This document shows positions 18,293-26,537 of a stretch of DNA of 56,296 nt, one piece after another; positions within the stretch are counted from its first letter, which is position 1; each line of letters opens with the position of its first letter. The notes below the pieces were generated by a model. The model had not been told where the DNA came from. It ran no database searches and saw nothing but the letters and a program-made list of their open reading frames with translations. The translations under genes were made by a program, and so were the position numbers. The stretch comes from Fuerstiella sp. (GTDB lineage Bacteria; Planctomycetota; Planctomycetia; Planctomycetales; Planctomycetaceae): NCBI GenBank assembly GCA_022843805.1, contig JALHMY010000060.1:1-56296 (forward strand), read 5' to 3'.

Positions 18293-18648
18293 CAGTAATT
18301 TCGACTTGCAGTGAAAAAAACACGCAACACATTTTTTTGAGATACGGCCGACAGACAAAATCTGACCACCGCGGGCGTCTGTGCAACGTTTGGGCAGGTA
18401 ACTTGCCGACAGATGCCCAATTCGAACATGGCACCCGCTGGCAGAGTCATGGAACCGGAAGGATTGCATTTCTGCGGCCTATTCTATGCAGGACAGTCCC
18501 AAATTTCACGACTAACGACCTCCTTCAAGCGAACTTCCGCCCGGATAAGACTTTCAAAACGTGCCGCACGTGCAGATTCCGGCGAATCCCGTTCATGAAA
18601 CAGTCGAAGTTTTTTCCGCTTCGTTCACCTGAGAATCCGGCAGGAATC
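18293..18648. other. Non-coding gap in the sigma / cytochrome-assembly gene set
   Basis: The 356 bases separate the sigma-adjacent gene from the lipoprotein gene on the same strand. Only out-of-frame short open frames cross it. A promoter for the lipoprotein/ResB-CcsA pair could lie here. I see no clean palindrome or terminator. Confidence 0.4.
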
Positions 18649-19113
18649 TTATCCGCCTGCCATGTGACAAAGGCGGCAGTTGTCAAATCTCAGGTCGGCC
18701 ACATGCGTTTTGACATTAAAAAACTGGCCTGACTGTCGTTCCCAAAGTGCGGTGTGGGTCCAGACGGAACTGTCCGGCCGCCGCAGATTTTCTGTGGCAG
18801 GCGAGAAATCGTCGATTTGGCCGGCCGCGACCGAAAATTCCCCCGGATTCGCCGAATGAGGGTTTGTGCCCGAAAAACGACCAATTCCAACACCCAGTAT
18901 CAGGCAGCCAACGCAGACAAGTAATCCCCAGGGGGTGAACTTTACTCTTGCCGCCTTCGTCATTGTGACTTCAGGTATTTCGCATACTGCCAGCGCCTGG
19001 CGAACGCGCTCGTCAAGCTGCTCCCCGGGAGGTTCCGGAATCAGCCGCCGGATTTCCTGTTCCAGCACATCCGGATCGGGAAATTCACATGTCTGAATAC
19101 GTCTTTCCATCAT
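18649..19113 (-). CDS. One-TM anti-sigma-like protein with C-terminal CXXCH haem c motif
   Basis: The product is 154 residues if translation starts at ATG 19113, seven bases after GGGAG and overlapping the sigma stop by one base (TGATG). Residues 1-59 are acidic and helical with no HxxxCxxC zinc anti-sigma motif. Residues 61-79 form the single membrane segment (WGLLVCVGCLILGVGIG). Residues 80-154 lie outside the cytoplasm if the basic KAARVK flank is inside. The protein ends NCRLCHMAGG, in which Cys146, Cys149 and His150 form a CXXCH haem c motif. His135 (VKTHVADL) or Met151 could be the second iron ligand. Position and topology fit a regulator of the adjacent ECF sigma factor that carries haem. 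The motif is seen; the regulatory role is inferred. Confidence 0.8.
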   Translation of the reverse strand: MMERRIQTCEFPDPDVLEQEIRRLIPEPPGEQLDERVRQALAVCEIPEVTMTKAARVKFTPWGLLVCVGCLILGVGIGRFSGTNPHSANPGEFSVAAGQIDDFSPATENLRRPDSSVWTHTALWERQSGQFFNVKTHVADLRFDNCRLCHMAGG

Positions 19114-19637
19114 CACTGGTCTCCCATCTGGTGTCGGAGCTTTGCATCCAGGATTGTCAGAATCCGTCGGTAGCGACTTTCGACTGTTTTCGGAGAAGTT
19201 CCGGTTGCCTGACCAATTTCCTGAAAGGTCAGGTCGCCATACACCTTCATAATCACAATTTCCCGGCTTGCCTCATCCAGGGTATTCAAAGTCTCAGCGA
19301 GTATCCGGGATCTTTCTGAACTGACAGCGACGTTCAACGGCGAATCTGCTGACTGATCTGTCCATGTCACAAGAGGTGAGGATGAACCTAATACCGAATT
19401 CACGCTGCCATTTTTTTGCAGAGCGTGTTTTCGCCTCTGGTCCAGCGCCGCGTTGCGCACACACGCGAACAGATAGGAGACGAGGTCGCCTGAAGGAGTC
19501 GTTCTGCCCGAACACATTCGCAGAAAGGCATCATGGACCGCATCTTCCGCCATCGCCTGGCACTGAGTAATGGTCAGCGCAAGCGAATACAGAGCCTGTC
19601 GATGAATGCCATAGATGTTCTGCAGTTGTTCTCGCAC
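19113..19637 (-). CDS. ECF-type RNA polymerase sigma factor
   Basis: This 174-residue protein has the two domains of extracytoplasmic-function sigma factors. Region 2 is MAEDAVHDAFLRMCSG and DLVSYLFACVRNAALDQRRK, which contacts the -10 element and polymerase. Region 4 is LAETLNTLDEASREIVIMKV followed by DLTFQEIGQATGTSPKTVES, a helix-turn-helix for the -35 element. The start is a GTG with AGGA six bases upstream. Its stop overlaps the start of the next gene (18649-19113), so the two products are coupled as sigma and probable anti-sigma. Because the lipoprotein and ResB/CcsA gene follow on the same strand, cytochrome c assembly is a candidate target, along with autoregulation. Confidence 0.93.
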   Translation of the reverse strand: MREQLQNIYGIHRQALYSLALTITQCQAMAEDAVHDAFLRMCSGRTTPSGDLVSYLFACVRNAALDQRRKHALQKNGSVNSVLGSSSPLVTWTDQSADSPLNVAVSSERSRILAETLNTLDEASREIVIMKVYGDLTFQEIGQATGTSPKTVESRYRRILTILDAKLRHQMGDQ

Positions 19638-19742
19638 AGGAAATCCTGAGTAATCTGCACACTGTCGCCCCTGCTTTACACGTCTGGCGATTCAGGATTG
19701 CTGCAGGAAACTCAGATAATTTGTGATTTTCCCGGCTTTCGC

Positions 19743-20708
19743 TCAGACGGTGACTGGTCGAGCTGTTCCGACTGAGCCATTCAGTGCGTCAACGATTTCC
19801 GGAACGAGCAGGTCGGCCTGCGAGGCCGGGATCTGGCATGTGCCGGCAGCCGGATGCCCCCCGCCTCCATGTCGAAGCATCAGGGCGCCCACGTCCACCG
19901 GGTTGGTGCGATTGAGTATCGACTTTCCAGCCGCGATCACCGTTGTATCCCGCTGCCGTCCGCGAAGCAGATGGATGGAGATATTGCATTCCGGCAGAAT
20001 CGCATAGGAAAGAAAGCGATTGCCACAATAAATCGTTTCCTCGTCTCGCAGATCAACGACCGCTACATTCCCATAGACTCCCGAACATCGGGCAATCTGT
20101 TCACAATAAGAGTCGCGATGAGAATTATACAAATCCACTCGTTCGCGAACATCGGGAAGAGCCAGAATCTCGTCAATCGAATGTTCCCGGCAATAGTCAA
20201 CAAGTGCCAGCATGAGGTGGTAGTTTGAAATTCGGAAGTCGCGAAAGCGACCGAGCCCCGTTCTGGGGTCCATCACGAAGTTCAGCAGATCCCAGCCCTG
20301 AGGAGACAGAATGTCCTCCCTGGAGAATCGGCCCGAGTCACATTTGTCGACAGCTTCCATGATTTCCCGACTGATTTTTGGGAATCGGGTCTCTCCTCCG
20401 AAATAGTTGTAAACAACTCTCGCTGCAGAATCGGCATCAGGATCAAGCACGTAATTCGAACGTTCCACATGACCATTTCGAATGGCTTCGCTGCCGTGAT
20501 GGTCGAAGCAAAGATGACAGGTCGGTACGTATGGCAGATTGGCGATAATGTCCCGCGAACTGATGTCGACGATTCCATCCTGTACGTCTTTGGGGTGCAC
20601 GAACAGCACTTCATCCAGCAATTGCAGTTCACGCAGCAAAGCAGCGCTGACGAGTCCGTCGAAATCACTTCGGGTCACCAGGCGAAAGCTCTTTAAGGGA
20701 AGACCCAT
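19743..20708 (-). CDS. DHH/DHHA1 family phosphoesterase (exopolyphosphatase-like)
   Basis: This 321-residue protein has both halves of the DHH superfamily. The N-terminal catalytic half holds VTRSDFDGLVSAALL (first metal aspartates), FDHHGSE (the DHH motif) and DPDADSAARVVYNYFGG. The C-terminal DHHA1 half ends in ALMLRHGGGGHPAAGTCQIP with the GGGH substrate loop. Such enzymes use two manganese ions to hydrolyse phosphodiesters or phosphoanhydrides (nanoRNA, pAp, cyclic dinucleotides or polyphosphate). The sequence is too general to choose the substrate, and the annotation 'exopolyphosphatase' for this subgroup is conventional. The ATG at 20708 is first in frame. A 105-base gap separates it from the sigma factor gene upstream in sequence order. 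Confidence 0.88.
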   Translation of the reverse strand: MGLPLKSFRLVTRSDFDGLVSAALLRELQLLDEVLFVHPKDVQDGIVDISSRDIIANLPYVPTCHLCFDHHGSEAIRNGHVERSNYVLDPDADSAARVVYNYFGGETRFPKISREIMEAVDKCDSGRFSREDILSPQGWDLLNFVMDPRTGLGRFRDFRISNYHLMLALVDYCREHSIDEILALPDVRERVDLYNSHRDSYCEQIARCSGVYGNVAVVDLRDEETIYCGNRFLSYAILPECNISIHLLRGRQRDTTVIAAGKSILNRTNPVDVGALMLRHGGGGHPAAGTCQIPASQADLLVPEIVDALNGSVGTARPVTV

Positions 20709-20949
20709 GATTATTGTCCGAACGGCTGTAATTGTTCACTGGCAGGAAATACCGCCGGGCCAGAACTCCTGTCACCCGACCACGACACTTGAGTCAGCTT
20801 AGTTTCGAATCCGTATTCCGGGTGGGAAGGGTCGGGTTTCCGAACATTCCCTGACGGAATGCGTAACACATGTTCCGAATATCCGGGATGTGCAGCAGGC
20901 AAACGTTGCATGAGGGTGAATGTCTGAATCGATCCTCCCTCGCAAATTC
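20709..20949. other. Region upstream of DHH gene, no gene seen
   Basis: This leads from the DHH start to the first repeat unit. It probably contains the DHH promoter. No frame in it has protein character. Confidence 0.35.
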
Positions 20950-21310
20950 CTCCCCTCCCGCGGAGCGAAGCGGAGTGGGAGGGGTCGGCCGTCAGGCCGG
21001 GGGAGGGCCCGCCGCGAGTTGCACGGAACGCCGTCCCAATAACACGTTCGTCCCTCCGTTCACCAGCCCCCTCCCGAGCTTGCTTCGCTCGCTCGACCTC
21101 CCCCAGCTTCGCTGGGGGAGGAGGTTTTTAAACCCTCCCATGACGCGGAGCGAAGCGGAGTGGGAGGGGTCGGCCGATAGGCCGGGGGAGGGCCCGCCGC
21201 GAGTTGCACGGCACGCCGTGCCAACAACACGCTCGTCCCTCCGTTCACCGGCCCGCTCCCGATCTCGCTGCCGCTCGCTCGCTCTCCCGGCTTCGCTGAG
21301 AGAAGAGGTT
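20950..21310. repeat. Two copies of the palindrome-rich repeat family, opposite orientation to 6.6-7.2 kb
   Basis: Two adjacent units occur (about 20950-21126 and 21138-21310), each reading CGGAGCGAAGCGGAGTGGGA, GGTCGGCCG, GGCCGGGGGAGGGCC, GAGTTGCACGG, CTCCGTTCACC and the closing hairpin of the ACCTCCCCCAGC type. They are reverse complements of the cluster at 6625-7170. The second unit is diverged at its end (CTCTCCCGGCTTCGCTGAGA). The cluster lies just downstream of the DUF559 gene's stop at 21378. Confidence 0.93.
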
Positions 21311-21377
21311 TTGGAAGCCCAAAGCCAATTCATAGCGGTAAGAGATATGCAGCGTTATATCTCTGCAATTCGACAGA

Positions 21378-21794
21378 TCAGCCTTTTGACTTCCTGCGTG
21401 GACGATGAATCAGGCTGGAAGATTCTGTACGCTGACGGAGTTCAGGCTGGAACTCGACTTCAATGGCTTGCGCGATACTGCGGACCACAGATTCAACGTC
21501 CTCAGTTACGTCCTCGTTCGTGAATCGGATGACGGACCAGCCTTCGGTTATCAGGAACTGTTGCCGCAGCGTGTCGTACTCGCTGGTCACATCGTGATAA
21601 CCTCCATCAAGTTCGATAACGAGTTGTTTGCTGACGCACGCAAAGTCCGCGATGTATTTTCCGATTGGATGCTGTCGCCTGAACTTGAGTCCGTTGAATT
21701 GGCTGCGGCGGAGGGCAGCCCACAGAAGTCTTTCTGACGGAGTCTGTTCGGCCCGAAGGCGTCTGGCGGATTTGATTTTTTTTCGTGAGCTCAT
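21378..21794 (-). CDS. DUF559 endonuclease-domain protein (Vsr/PD-(D/E)XK-like)
   Basis: The product is 138 residues from ATG 21794. The frame stays open upstream to 21950, but those 52 codons run through degenerate repeat sequence. The domain is typical of DUF559: RRLRAEQTPSERLLWAALRR, then FNGLKFRRQHPIGKYIADFA, then LVIELDGGYHD and GWSVIRFTNEDVTEDVESVV. The D of YIADF and E-D of IELDG match the metal-binding core of restriction-like nucleases. Length is normal, and nothing is truncated. Repeat clusters flank it on both sides (20950-21310 and 21960-22447). In my experience of databases, DUF559 genes often sit beside such repeats, sometimes with repeat-encoded N-terminal extensions. Substrate is unknown. 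Confidence 0.9.
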   Translation of the reverse strand: MSSRKKIKSARRLRAEQTPSERLLWAALRRSQFNGLKFRRQHPIGKYIADFACVSKQLVIELDGGYHDVTSEYDTLRQQFLITEGWSVIRFTNEDVTEDVESVVRSIAQAIEVEFQPELRQRTESSSLIHRPRRKSKG

Positions 21795-21959
21795 AGTTGC
21801 AGATCCTGGTGATTGGTGTTGCGTTTGACTGAATTGATGATATCCGAACGGAATCAAAAGATGCAGATTCCGCAGATGTCTTTCTGCAGCTGTGCGCTGT
21901 CGAGTCTTTGGGCCATTCCCGCCCGGCGGTGTTACAGGCCGCCGTCCCATCCACGTCTT

Positions 21960-22447
21960 CGTCCCGCTGATGCCGCGGCCCCCTCCCGAGCTTGCTTCGC
22001 TCGCTCGACCTCCCCCGGCTTTGCCGGGGGAGGAGGTAATTATAACCTACACTCCCGCAAAGATTCTTCCCCTCCCGCGGATCGAAGCGGAGTGAGAGGG
22101 GTCGGCCGATAGGCCGGGGGAGGGCCCGCCGCGAGTTGCACGGAACGCCGTGCCAATAACACGCTCGTCCCTCCGTTCACCAGCCCCCTCCCGATCTTGC
22201 TTCGCTCGCTCGACCTCCCCCGGCTTCGCCGGGGGAGGAGGTGATTATAACCTCCCCTCCCGCAAAGATTCTTCCCCTCCCGCGGAGCGAAGCGGAGTGG
22301 GAGGGGTCGGCCGATAGGCCGGGGGAGGGCCCGCCGCGGGTTGCACAGAACGCCGTGCCAATAACGCCCGCAACCCGGAGTTCACCGGCCCTCTCCCGAG
22401 CTTGCTTCGCGCGCTCGACCTCCCCCGGCTTTGCTGGGGGAGGAGGG
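21960..22447. repeat. One partial and two full copies of the palindrome-rich repeat family
   Basis: A partial unit (about 21960-22035) keeps only the CCCCTCCCGAGCTTGCTTCG end. Two full units follow (about 22070-22242 and 22271-22447). All are in the same orientation as the cluster at 20950-21310. The joining sequence AATTATAACCT / GATTATAACCT is conserved between units, marking a second variant of the spacer, where cluster one uses TTTAAAAACCT. Sequence differences between full units are about 5 percent by eye. The cluster lies upstream of the DUF559 gene. Confidence 0.93.
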
Positions 22448-22661
22448 ATTTCTGAAACCTCCCCTTTCTGATCTCGTCGCTTGCTGACCCCTTCGCAAAT
22501 TTCCATTGTCGCAGGGGTTGTGTTGTTTGTTCTTTACGTTTTGTCATGATGAGCAACTGGATCGATTGGCTGATGTTTCGCAATCCCTGGTGGTGACAGC
22601 AGGCGTTCTTAACGGCTGCCGAAGCGAATGCCGGCAGAACTGCTTCTTCAGGTTTGACGTT
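22448..22661. other. Leader of the nucleosidase gene, no gene seen
   Basis: About 210 bases between the last repeat unit and the ATG at 22662. The open frame continues upstream through it, but its composition changes and the family match starts at 22662. Confidence 0.35.
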
Positions 22662-23417
22662 ATGACGAATGAATGCGAGACACTGATTCTGGTACCTACT
22701 GCGCTGGAAATGAATCTGTTGCGGGCTGTGTTGCCAGCAGATGCATTTAGTGGGCAGCGACAGATGTCTGACCGGTTTGAATTGTGTGGGTTTGGGGCAG
22801 TTGCTGCGGCCGCTCGTACGTCGCAGCTTCTTAGCCTGTATCAGCCTCGCCGGGTACTGCTCATTGGAATTGCGGGTAGTCTTGGACGCAGGGTGCAGGT
22901 TGGTTCGGCGGTCTCGTTTCGGAGAGTTGTCTGTGAAGGAATTGGTGCGGGAAGCGGGCAGCACTTTCTGAGTGCTTCAGCAATGGGATGGCAGCACTGG
23001 GCAGGTTCGGTGTCTGATCTTCAGGATAGCCAGGACATAGCGGCGAGAAACGCTATCGGCGACGTTCTCGATGTTGGTGAATTGCACTTCGAAATCGGAA
23101 ACCGGGGCGATCGAACAGCGAACAACATCGAAGTGAATCAGGAAGCAGTGATCACATGCCCTGTTATTCTGGGATGCTGTGCGGCTTCCGGCAATTCGGA
23201 GGATGCCGAACGTCGGGCAGTGCGTTATCCTGAGGCTCTGGCCGAAGATATGGAGAGCTTTGGAGTTGCCGTCGCTTGTCGGTTTTTCGGTGTGCCATTG
23301 AAGATTATTCGCGGTATTTCCAATGAGGCCGGGGATCGGCTGGTGCGAAACTGGCACATTCGCGAAGGTCTGGATGCAGCTGCACAGCTGCTGCTGCAAA
23401 TTCTCGGCCAGGTGTAA
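22662..23417 (+). CDS. mqnB: Nucleoside phosphorylase-fold nucleosidase, probable futalosine hydrolase
   Basis: This 251-residue protein belongs to the purine nucleosidase/phosphorylase fold. LILVPTALEMNLLRAVLP opens the domain as in MTA/SAH nucleosidases and futalosine hydrolases. CGFGAVAAAARTSQLL and VLLIGIAGSLGRRVQVGSAV form the base-binding core. AEDMESFGVAVACRFFGVPL carries the catalytic-site Glu, and IRGISNEAGDRLVRNWHI is the ending typical of futalosine hydrolase, where the Asp would act as general acid. That enzyme removes hypoxanthine from futalosine in the alternative menaquinone pathway, used by planctomycetes. I chose the ATG at 22662, since the 52 codons before it are not part of the domain. 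An MTA/SAH nucleosidase cannot be excluded. Confidence 0.75.
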   Translation: MTNECETLILVPTALEMNLLRAVLPADAFSGQRQMSDRFELCGFGAVAAAARTSQLLSLYQPRRVLLIGIAGSLGRRVQVGSAVSFRRVVCEGIGAGSGQHFLSASAMGWQHWAGSVSDLQDSQDIAARNAIGDVLDVGELHFEIGNRGDRTANNIEVNQEAVITCPVILGCCAASGNSEDAERRAVRYPEALAEDMESFGVAVACRFFGVPLKIIRGISNEAGDRLVRNWHIREGLDAAAQLLLQILGQV

Positions 23418-23426
23418 GTCACGGGG

Positions 23427-23460
23427 GGATTCACAGTTCGCTGATTCACAGTTCGCGGAT
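23427..23460. repeat. Two near-perfect 15-bp direct repeats
   Basis: GATTCACAGTTCGC occurs twice in a row, followed by a third partial copy (GGATTC). It lies just past the nucleosidase stop. Likely slippage product; function unknown. Confidence 0.6.
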
Positions 23461-23643
23461 TCTGCCATACGCTTTGTTTGCCGGACGGAGATCGGTAGAC
23501 TGTTGGTCTGGCGAACCTGGATCAGAAATATTCCCCGTATCGGGAGTGTGCGGCGGGTGTGCCAGACGATGGTCGGCTGCCTTCAGTCGTTACTGTTCAA
23601 TGTACGTCTCTTCTTTGTATACACTGATTTTGGAGACCCACCG

Positions 23644-24594
23644 ATGATGAATCAGAACTCACGCCGAAGTTTTCTGCAGACAACCGGCATGGCGCTGGCT
23701 GCTTCAACGATGACATCTTCCATTACGGGAGCTGTTGCATCCGGTTTCAGTCCGCTGTCTGCTGTTTCCTCAGAAGCAGTACCGCATGCACTGAAAGGAC
23801 GTTTGTACAAGACTCTGAAAATTGGAATGGTCAAAGTGCCTGGCACACTGACCGAGAAGTTTCGTGCCGTGAAAGCTGCTGGTTTTGACGGCATTGAAAT
23901 GGACGCACCGGGAATGGATGTTGAGGAAACAAAGAAAGCCATCGCGGAAAGCGGACTGCCCGTCGATGGGACTGTCAATTCCACTCACTGGCAGATTCGC
24001 CATACCGACGCGGATGCGGCCGTCAGGGCGAAAGCACTCGATTCTCTGAAGGGTGCGTTAAAGGCAACTCACGACGTTGGCGGTCATACGACTCTGCTGG
24101 TCATTGGACATGGTAAAGATGGCAGCGAAGACGACAACTGGAAGCGATCGGTTGATAGTATTGCAAAGGCGATTCCCCTGGCGGCCGAGCTGGGTGTTCA
24201 CATTGCAATTGAGAACGTCTGGAATCATTTTCTGTATGATCATGAGGGTGATGCAACACAGACAGCCGACAAGTTTGTAAAGTATGTGGATGAGCTGAAT
24301 TCGCCATGGGTCGGTATGCAGTTTGATATCGGCAATCACTGGAAATACGGCAGCATGGGAGGCTGGATTCGACAGCTGGGTCGACGTGTTGTGAAGCTGG
24401 ATGTGAAGGGTTTCTCCCGGGCAGAAGATAAGTTTACTCCGATTGGGGAAGGCGATATTGACTGGGCCGACGTCCGCTCTGCTCTGCATGAGATTAATTT
24501 CTACGGATGGGTGGCCGCTGAAGTGGGCGGAGGTGATGCCGCTTATCTGAAGGATGTTGCCAGCCAGATGGATCGCGTGTTTGGACTTGCATGA
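23644..24594 (+). CDS. Exported sugar phosphate isomerase/epimerase-like TIM-barrel protein
   Basis: This 316-residue protein starts at ATG 23644 with GGAG eight bases upstream. Its N-terminus NSRRSFLQTTGMALAAS is a twin-arginine signal (RRSFLQ), so it is exported folded. The rest is the xylose-isomerase-like barrel (AP endonuclease 2 superfamily). The strands can be traced: KIGMVKVPGTLTEKFRAVKA, FDGIEMDAPGMD, DGTVNSTHWQIRHTD, TLLVIGHGKDGSEDD, HIAIENVWNHFLYD (metal-binding Glu), GMQFDIGNHWKYGSM, VVKLDVKGFSR and GWVAAEVGGGD. Family members isomerise or epimerise sugars or act on sugar derivatives with a divalent metal; the substrate here is not predictable. A strong terminator follows at 24651. 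Confidence 0.88.
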   Translation: MMNQNSRRSFLQTTGMALAASTMTSSITGAVASGFSPLSAVSSEAVPHALKGRLYKTLKIGMVKVPGTLTEKFRAVKAAGFDGIEMDAPGMDVEETKKAIAESGLPVDGTVNSTHWQIRHTDADAAVRAKALDSLKGALKATHDVGGHTTLLVIGHGKDGSEDDNWKRSVDSIAKAIPLAAELGVHIAIENVWNHFLYDHEGDATQTADKFVKYVDELNSPWVGMQFDIGNHWKYGSMGGWIRQLGRRVVKLDVKGFSRAEDKFTPIGEGDIDWADVRSALHEINFYGWVAAEVGGGDAAYLKDVASQMDRVFGLA

Positions 24595-24650
24595 GTCCGG
24601 CTGTCTGCAGGCGGGTATGAGGACGACTGCCGCTGTATCTGATTTTGCGA

Positions 24651-24690
24651 GCCCGGTATTGTGGATTCATAATGCCGGGCCTTATTTTGT
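24651..24690 (+). terminator. Rho-independent terminator after isomerase gene
   Basis: GCCCGGTATT pairs with AATGCCGGGC (one G-U pair) across a 10-base loop at 24651-24680, then CTTATTTTGTTT follows. It lies 57 bases past the isomerase stop. Confidence 0.85.
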
Positions 24691-24733
24691 TTACTTCGAT
24701 GTTGAACCACACCGTATAATGTTTGTTTAGCTC

Positions 24734-25564
24734 ATGAATGCCGGCACCTCCGAAAGCAAAGAATTGAATCCTGCCGATATGGACGTCGAAATCCGCGTTT
24801 CGGATGAAGCTGGTCAGCAGTTTGCTGCTGACGTAGTCCCGCAGCCCGATACGACAGATCCGGAGGCAGAAGCTGCTGACATGGCGGATCAGGACAGTGA
24901 GCTGGGACCGGCACTTGCTCGCAATGGAATTGAACTGCAGGGTGAGACAACGGCTCAGCTGGAACGATATTGTCGGCTGCTCTGGGACTGGAATACTCGT
25001 TTGAATCTCACTCGACATCTGACGTTCGAGGCATTTGTCACCCGGGATTTACTGGATACCCTCAATTTATCACAACACATTGATAAGGGTATTCGGGTTC
25101 TGGATATGGGTTCGGGTGGCGGTGTGCCAGGTATACCGCTGGCGATTCTGCGGCCCGACCTGAAGATTTCTCTGTCAGATTCAATGACCAGAAAAGCGGC
25201 CGTGCTGCAGTCCATGGTGCAAACCATGAACATCAAAGTTGCCGTTCATTCCGATCGCGCAGAGAACATCCTGAAGCGTCATCACTTTCATACGGCAACA
25301 GCACGGGCAGTGGCTCCTTTAAGCAAACTGCTGACATGGTTTGCTTCGGGCTGGAAGTCCGTGAATCAGATGCTCCTGATTAAGGGACCGCGGTTTCAGG
25401 AAGAGCTTGCAGAAGCTGAGGCCAGCGGGCTGATGAAACGACTTGAAGCGGAAATTCTCACTTCGTGGTCAACTCCCGGCCGGGATGGCCGAAGTGTGCT
25501 TGTCAGGATTCGACCGAAAAAGTCGGGCGGGCTGAAAGCCACGGATTCGCGATCGTCGGGATGA
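24734..25564 (+). CDS. rsmG: 16S rRNA (guanine-527-N7)-methyltransferase
   Basis: The protein has 276 residues. The family core starts near residue 60 with LERYCRLLWDWNTRLNLTRH. The SAM-binding loop is VLDMGSGGGVPGIPLAIL. Next come LSDSMTRKAAVLQSMVQTM and VHSDRAENI, then ATARAVAPLSKLLTW (the conserved RAVA motif) and MLLIKGP. RsmG methylates G527 in the 530 loop of 16S rRNA, a site linked to streptomycin sensitivity. The first 60 residues are an acidic, probably disordered extension not found in typical bacterial RsmG; an internal start would remove part of it. It is convergent with the membrane gene downstream, with 11 bases between stops. No parA/parB or mnmG neighbours are present, unlike in many bacteria. 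Confidence 0.93.
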   Translation: MNAGTSESKELNPADMDVEIRVSDEAGQQFAADVVPQPDTTDPEAEAADMADQDSELGPALARNGIELQGETTAQLERYCRLLWDWNTRLNLTRHLTFEAFVTRDLLDTLNLSQHIDKGIRVLDMGSGGGVPGIPLAILRPDLKISLSDSMTRKAAVLQSMVQTMNIKVAVHSDRAENILKRHHFHTATARAVAPLSKLLTWFASGWKSVNQMLLIKGPRFQEELAEAEASGLMKRLEAEILTSWSTPGRDGRSVLVRIRPKKSGGLKATDSRSSG

Positions 25565-25575
25565 CGCAGCAACTC

Positions 25576-26487
25576 TCAGCCGACCACCTTTAAACCAGTC
25601 ATCTGCTGTATTGCGGAGGCAAAAGAGCGGACGTTGTCGGGCGGTACCTCCAGGCTGGTACTCGGGGGCAGACGGCCGAATTCGAATCGCATAAACGGTT
25701 GAGCAGGGTTAGTGCCTTCGACGATGACAAACCAGTGTACTCGATGATTGCCACGATTTCGACGCAGGGTTGAGGACAACGATATTGAGCGGAGTTCGCG
25801 AAGCGGAAGGATGCGTTTCGACATTCCACCAAACAATTTCGGGCGGCGCAGGATAAACCCGTTTTGATCGACAGACAAATCCAGCCGATCTCTGAAGAAT
25901 CGTATGGATTTAACCAGACAGGCGCCACCGGGTAACAGAAAAATCAGTGTCAGGAACAACATGAATACGGGCCAGAGGAAACCGGCAATCGATATGAACC
26001 AGCTGAGCATTCCTGCAGGTTTTTGCTTCCGCCTGGCTAAATCTTCTCGCTCTCGTTTCGCGTTCTCAATTTTTTTGAGGAATGCTTCTCTTTCTTCCGG
26101 TGTTTTGTCTTTAAGAAGGTCTTCCAGCATTTGTTCTGTGGCGCGGCGAGCATCATCAGGTGTTGGTGGATCCTGCTGATAGACCGAACGAGAGGGGTTC
26201 TGCACGATGGCCAGAAGCACTTTCGGCGAAAGGTTGCCGATGCCCGCCTGCCGCTTTGCGTTTCCCGCGCCGAGTCTGCTCAGATCAGTCCACATGTAAA
26301 GAATACAGAACGCAAATCCAAGAAAGACGACTGCACCTAAAGCCATGTACATGAACTCAGTCGGCTTCGGAGTACACCTGATCCTGTTTCGTCTATACGT
26401 GATTTCCCAGTTTGTCAGATCGATATGGCGATCAGTTCTTATTCGCCAGCCGTTCGGCTCCTTCAGAATGTCGAACGTAATACTCAT
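25576..26487 (-). CDS. Two-TM membrane protein with cytoplasmic coiled region, function unknown
   Basis: About 303 residues from ATG 26487, with AAGGAA nine bases upstream. An earlier start at 26517 adds ten residues. There is a first hydrophobic segment around residue 45-65 (FMYMALGAVVFLGFAFCILY) and a second around 160-185 (WFISIAGFLWPVFMLFLTLI). Between them lies a charged helical region with MLEDLLKDKTPEEREAFLKK. The C-terminal 110 residues form a beta-rich domain (LDLSVDQNGFILRRPKLFGG, LPLRELRSISLSSTL, HWFVIVEG) resembling bacterial PH-like membrane-proximal domains. I do not recognise a named family. It follows yacG on the same strand by 51 bases. Confidence 0.78.
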   Translation of the reverse strand: MSITFDILKEPNGWRIRTDRHIDLTNWEITYRRNRIRCTPKPTEFMYMALGAVVFLGFAFCILYMWTDLSRLGAGNAKRQAGIGNLSPKVLLAIVQNPSRSVYQQDPPTPDDARRATEQMLEDLLKDKTPEEREAFLKKIENAKREREDLARRKQKPAGMLSWFISIAGFLWPVFMLFLTLIFLLPGGACLVKSIRFFRDRLDLSVDQNGFILRRPKLFGGMSKRILPLRELRSISLSSTLRRNRGNHRVHWFVIVEGTNPAQPFMRFEFGRLPPSTSLEVPPDNVRSFASAIQQMTGLKVVG

Positions 26488-26537
26488 ATAGGCTTGTTCC
26501 TTTACGGAGTCGATCAACAGCCTTTGTCGCGAATATT

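Noticed and set aside
20870..22964. Open frames running through the other repeat clusters (for example 20870-21523 plus, 22245-22964 minus)
   Set aside because: They are repeat translations or antisense to the DUF559 and nucleosidase genes.
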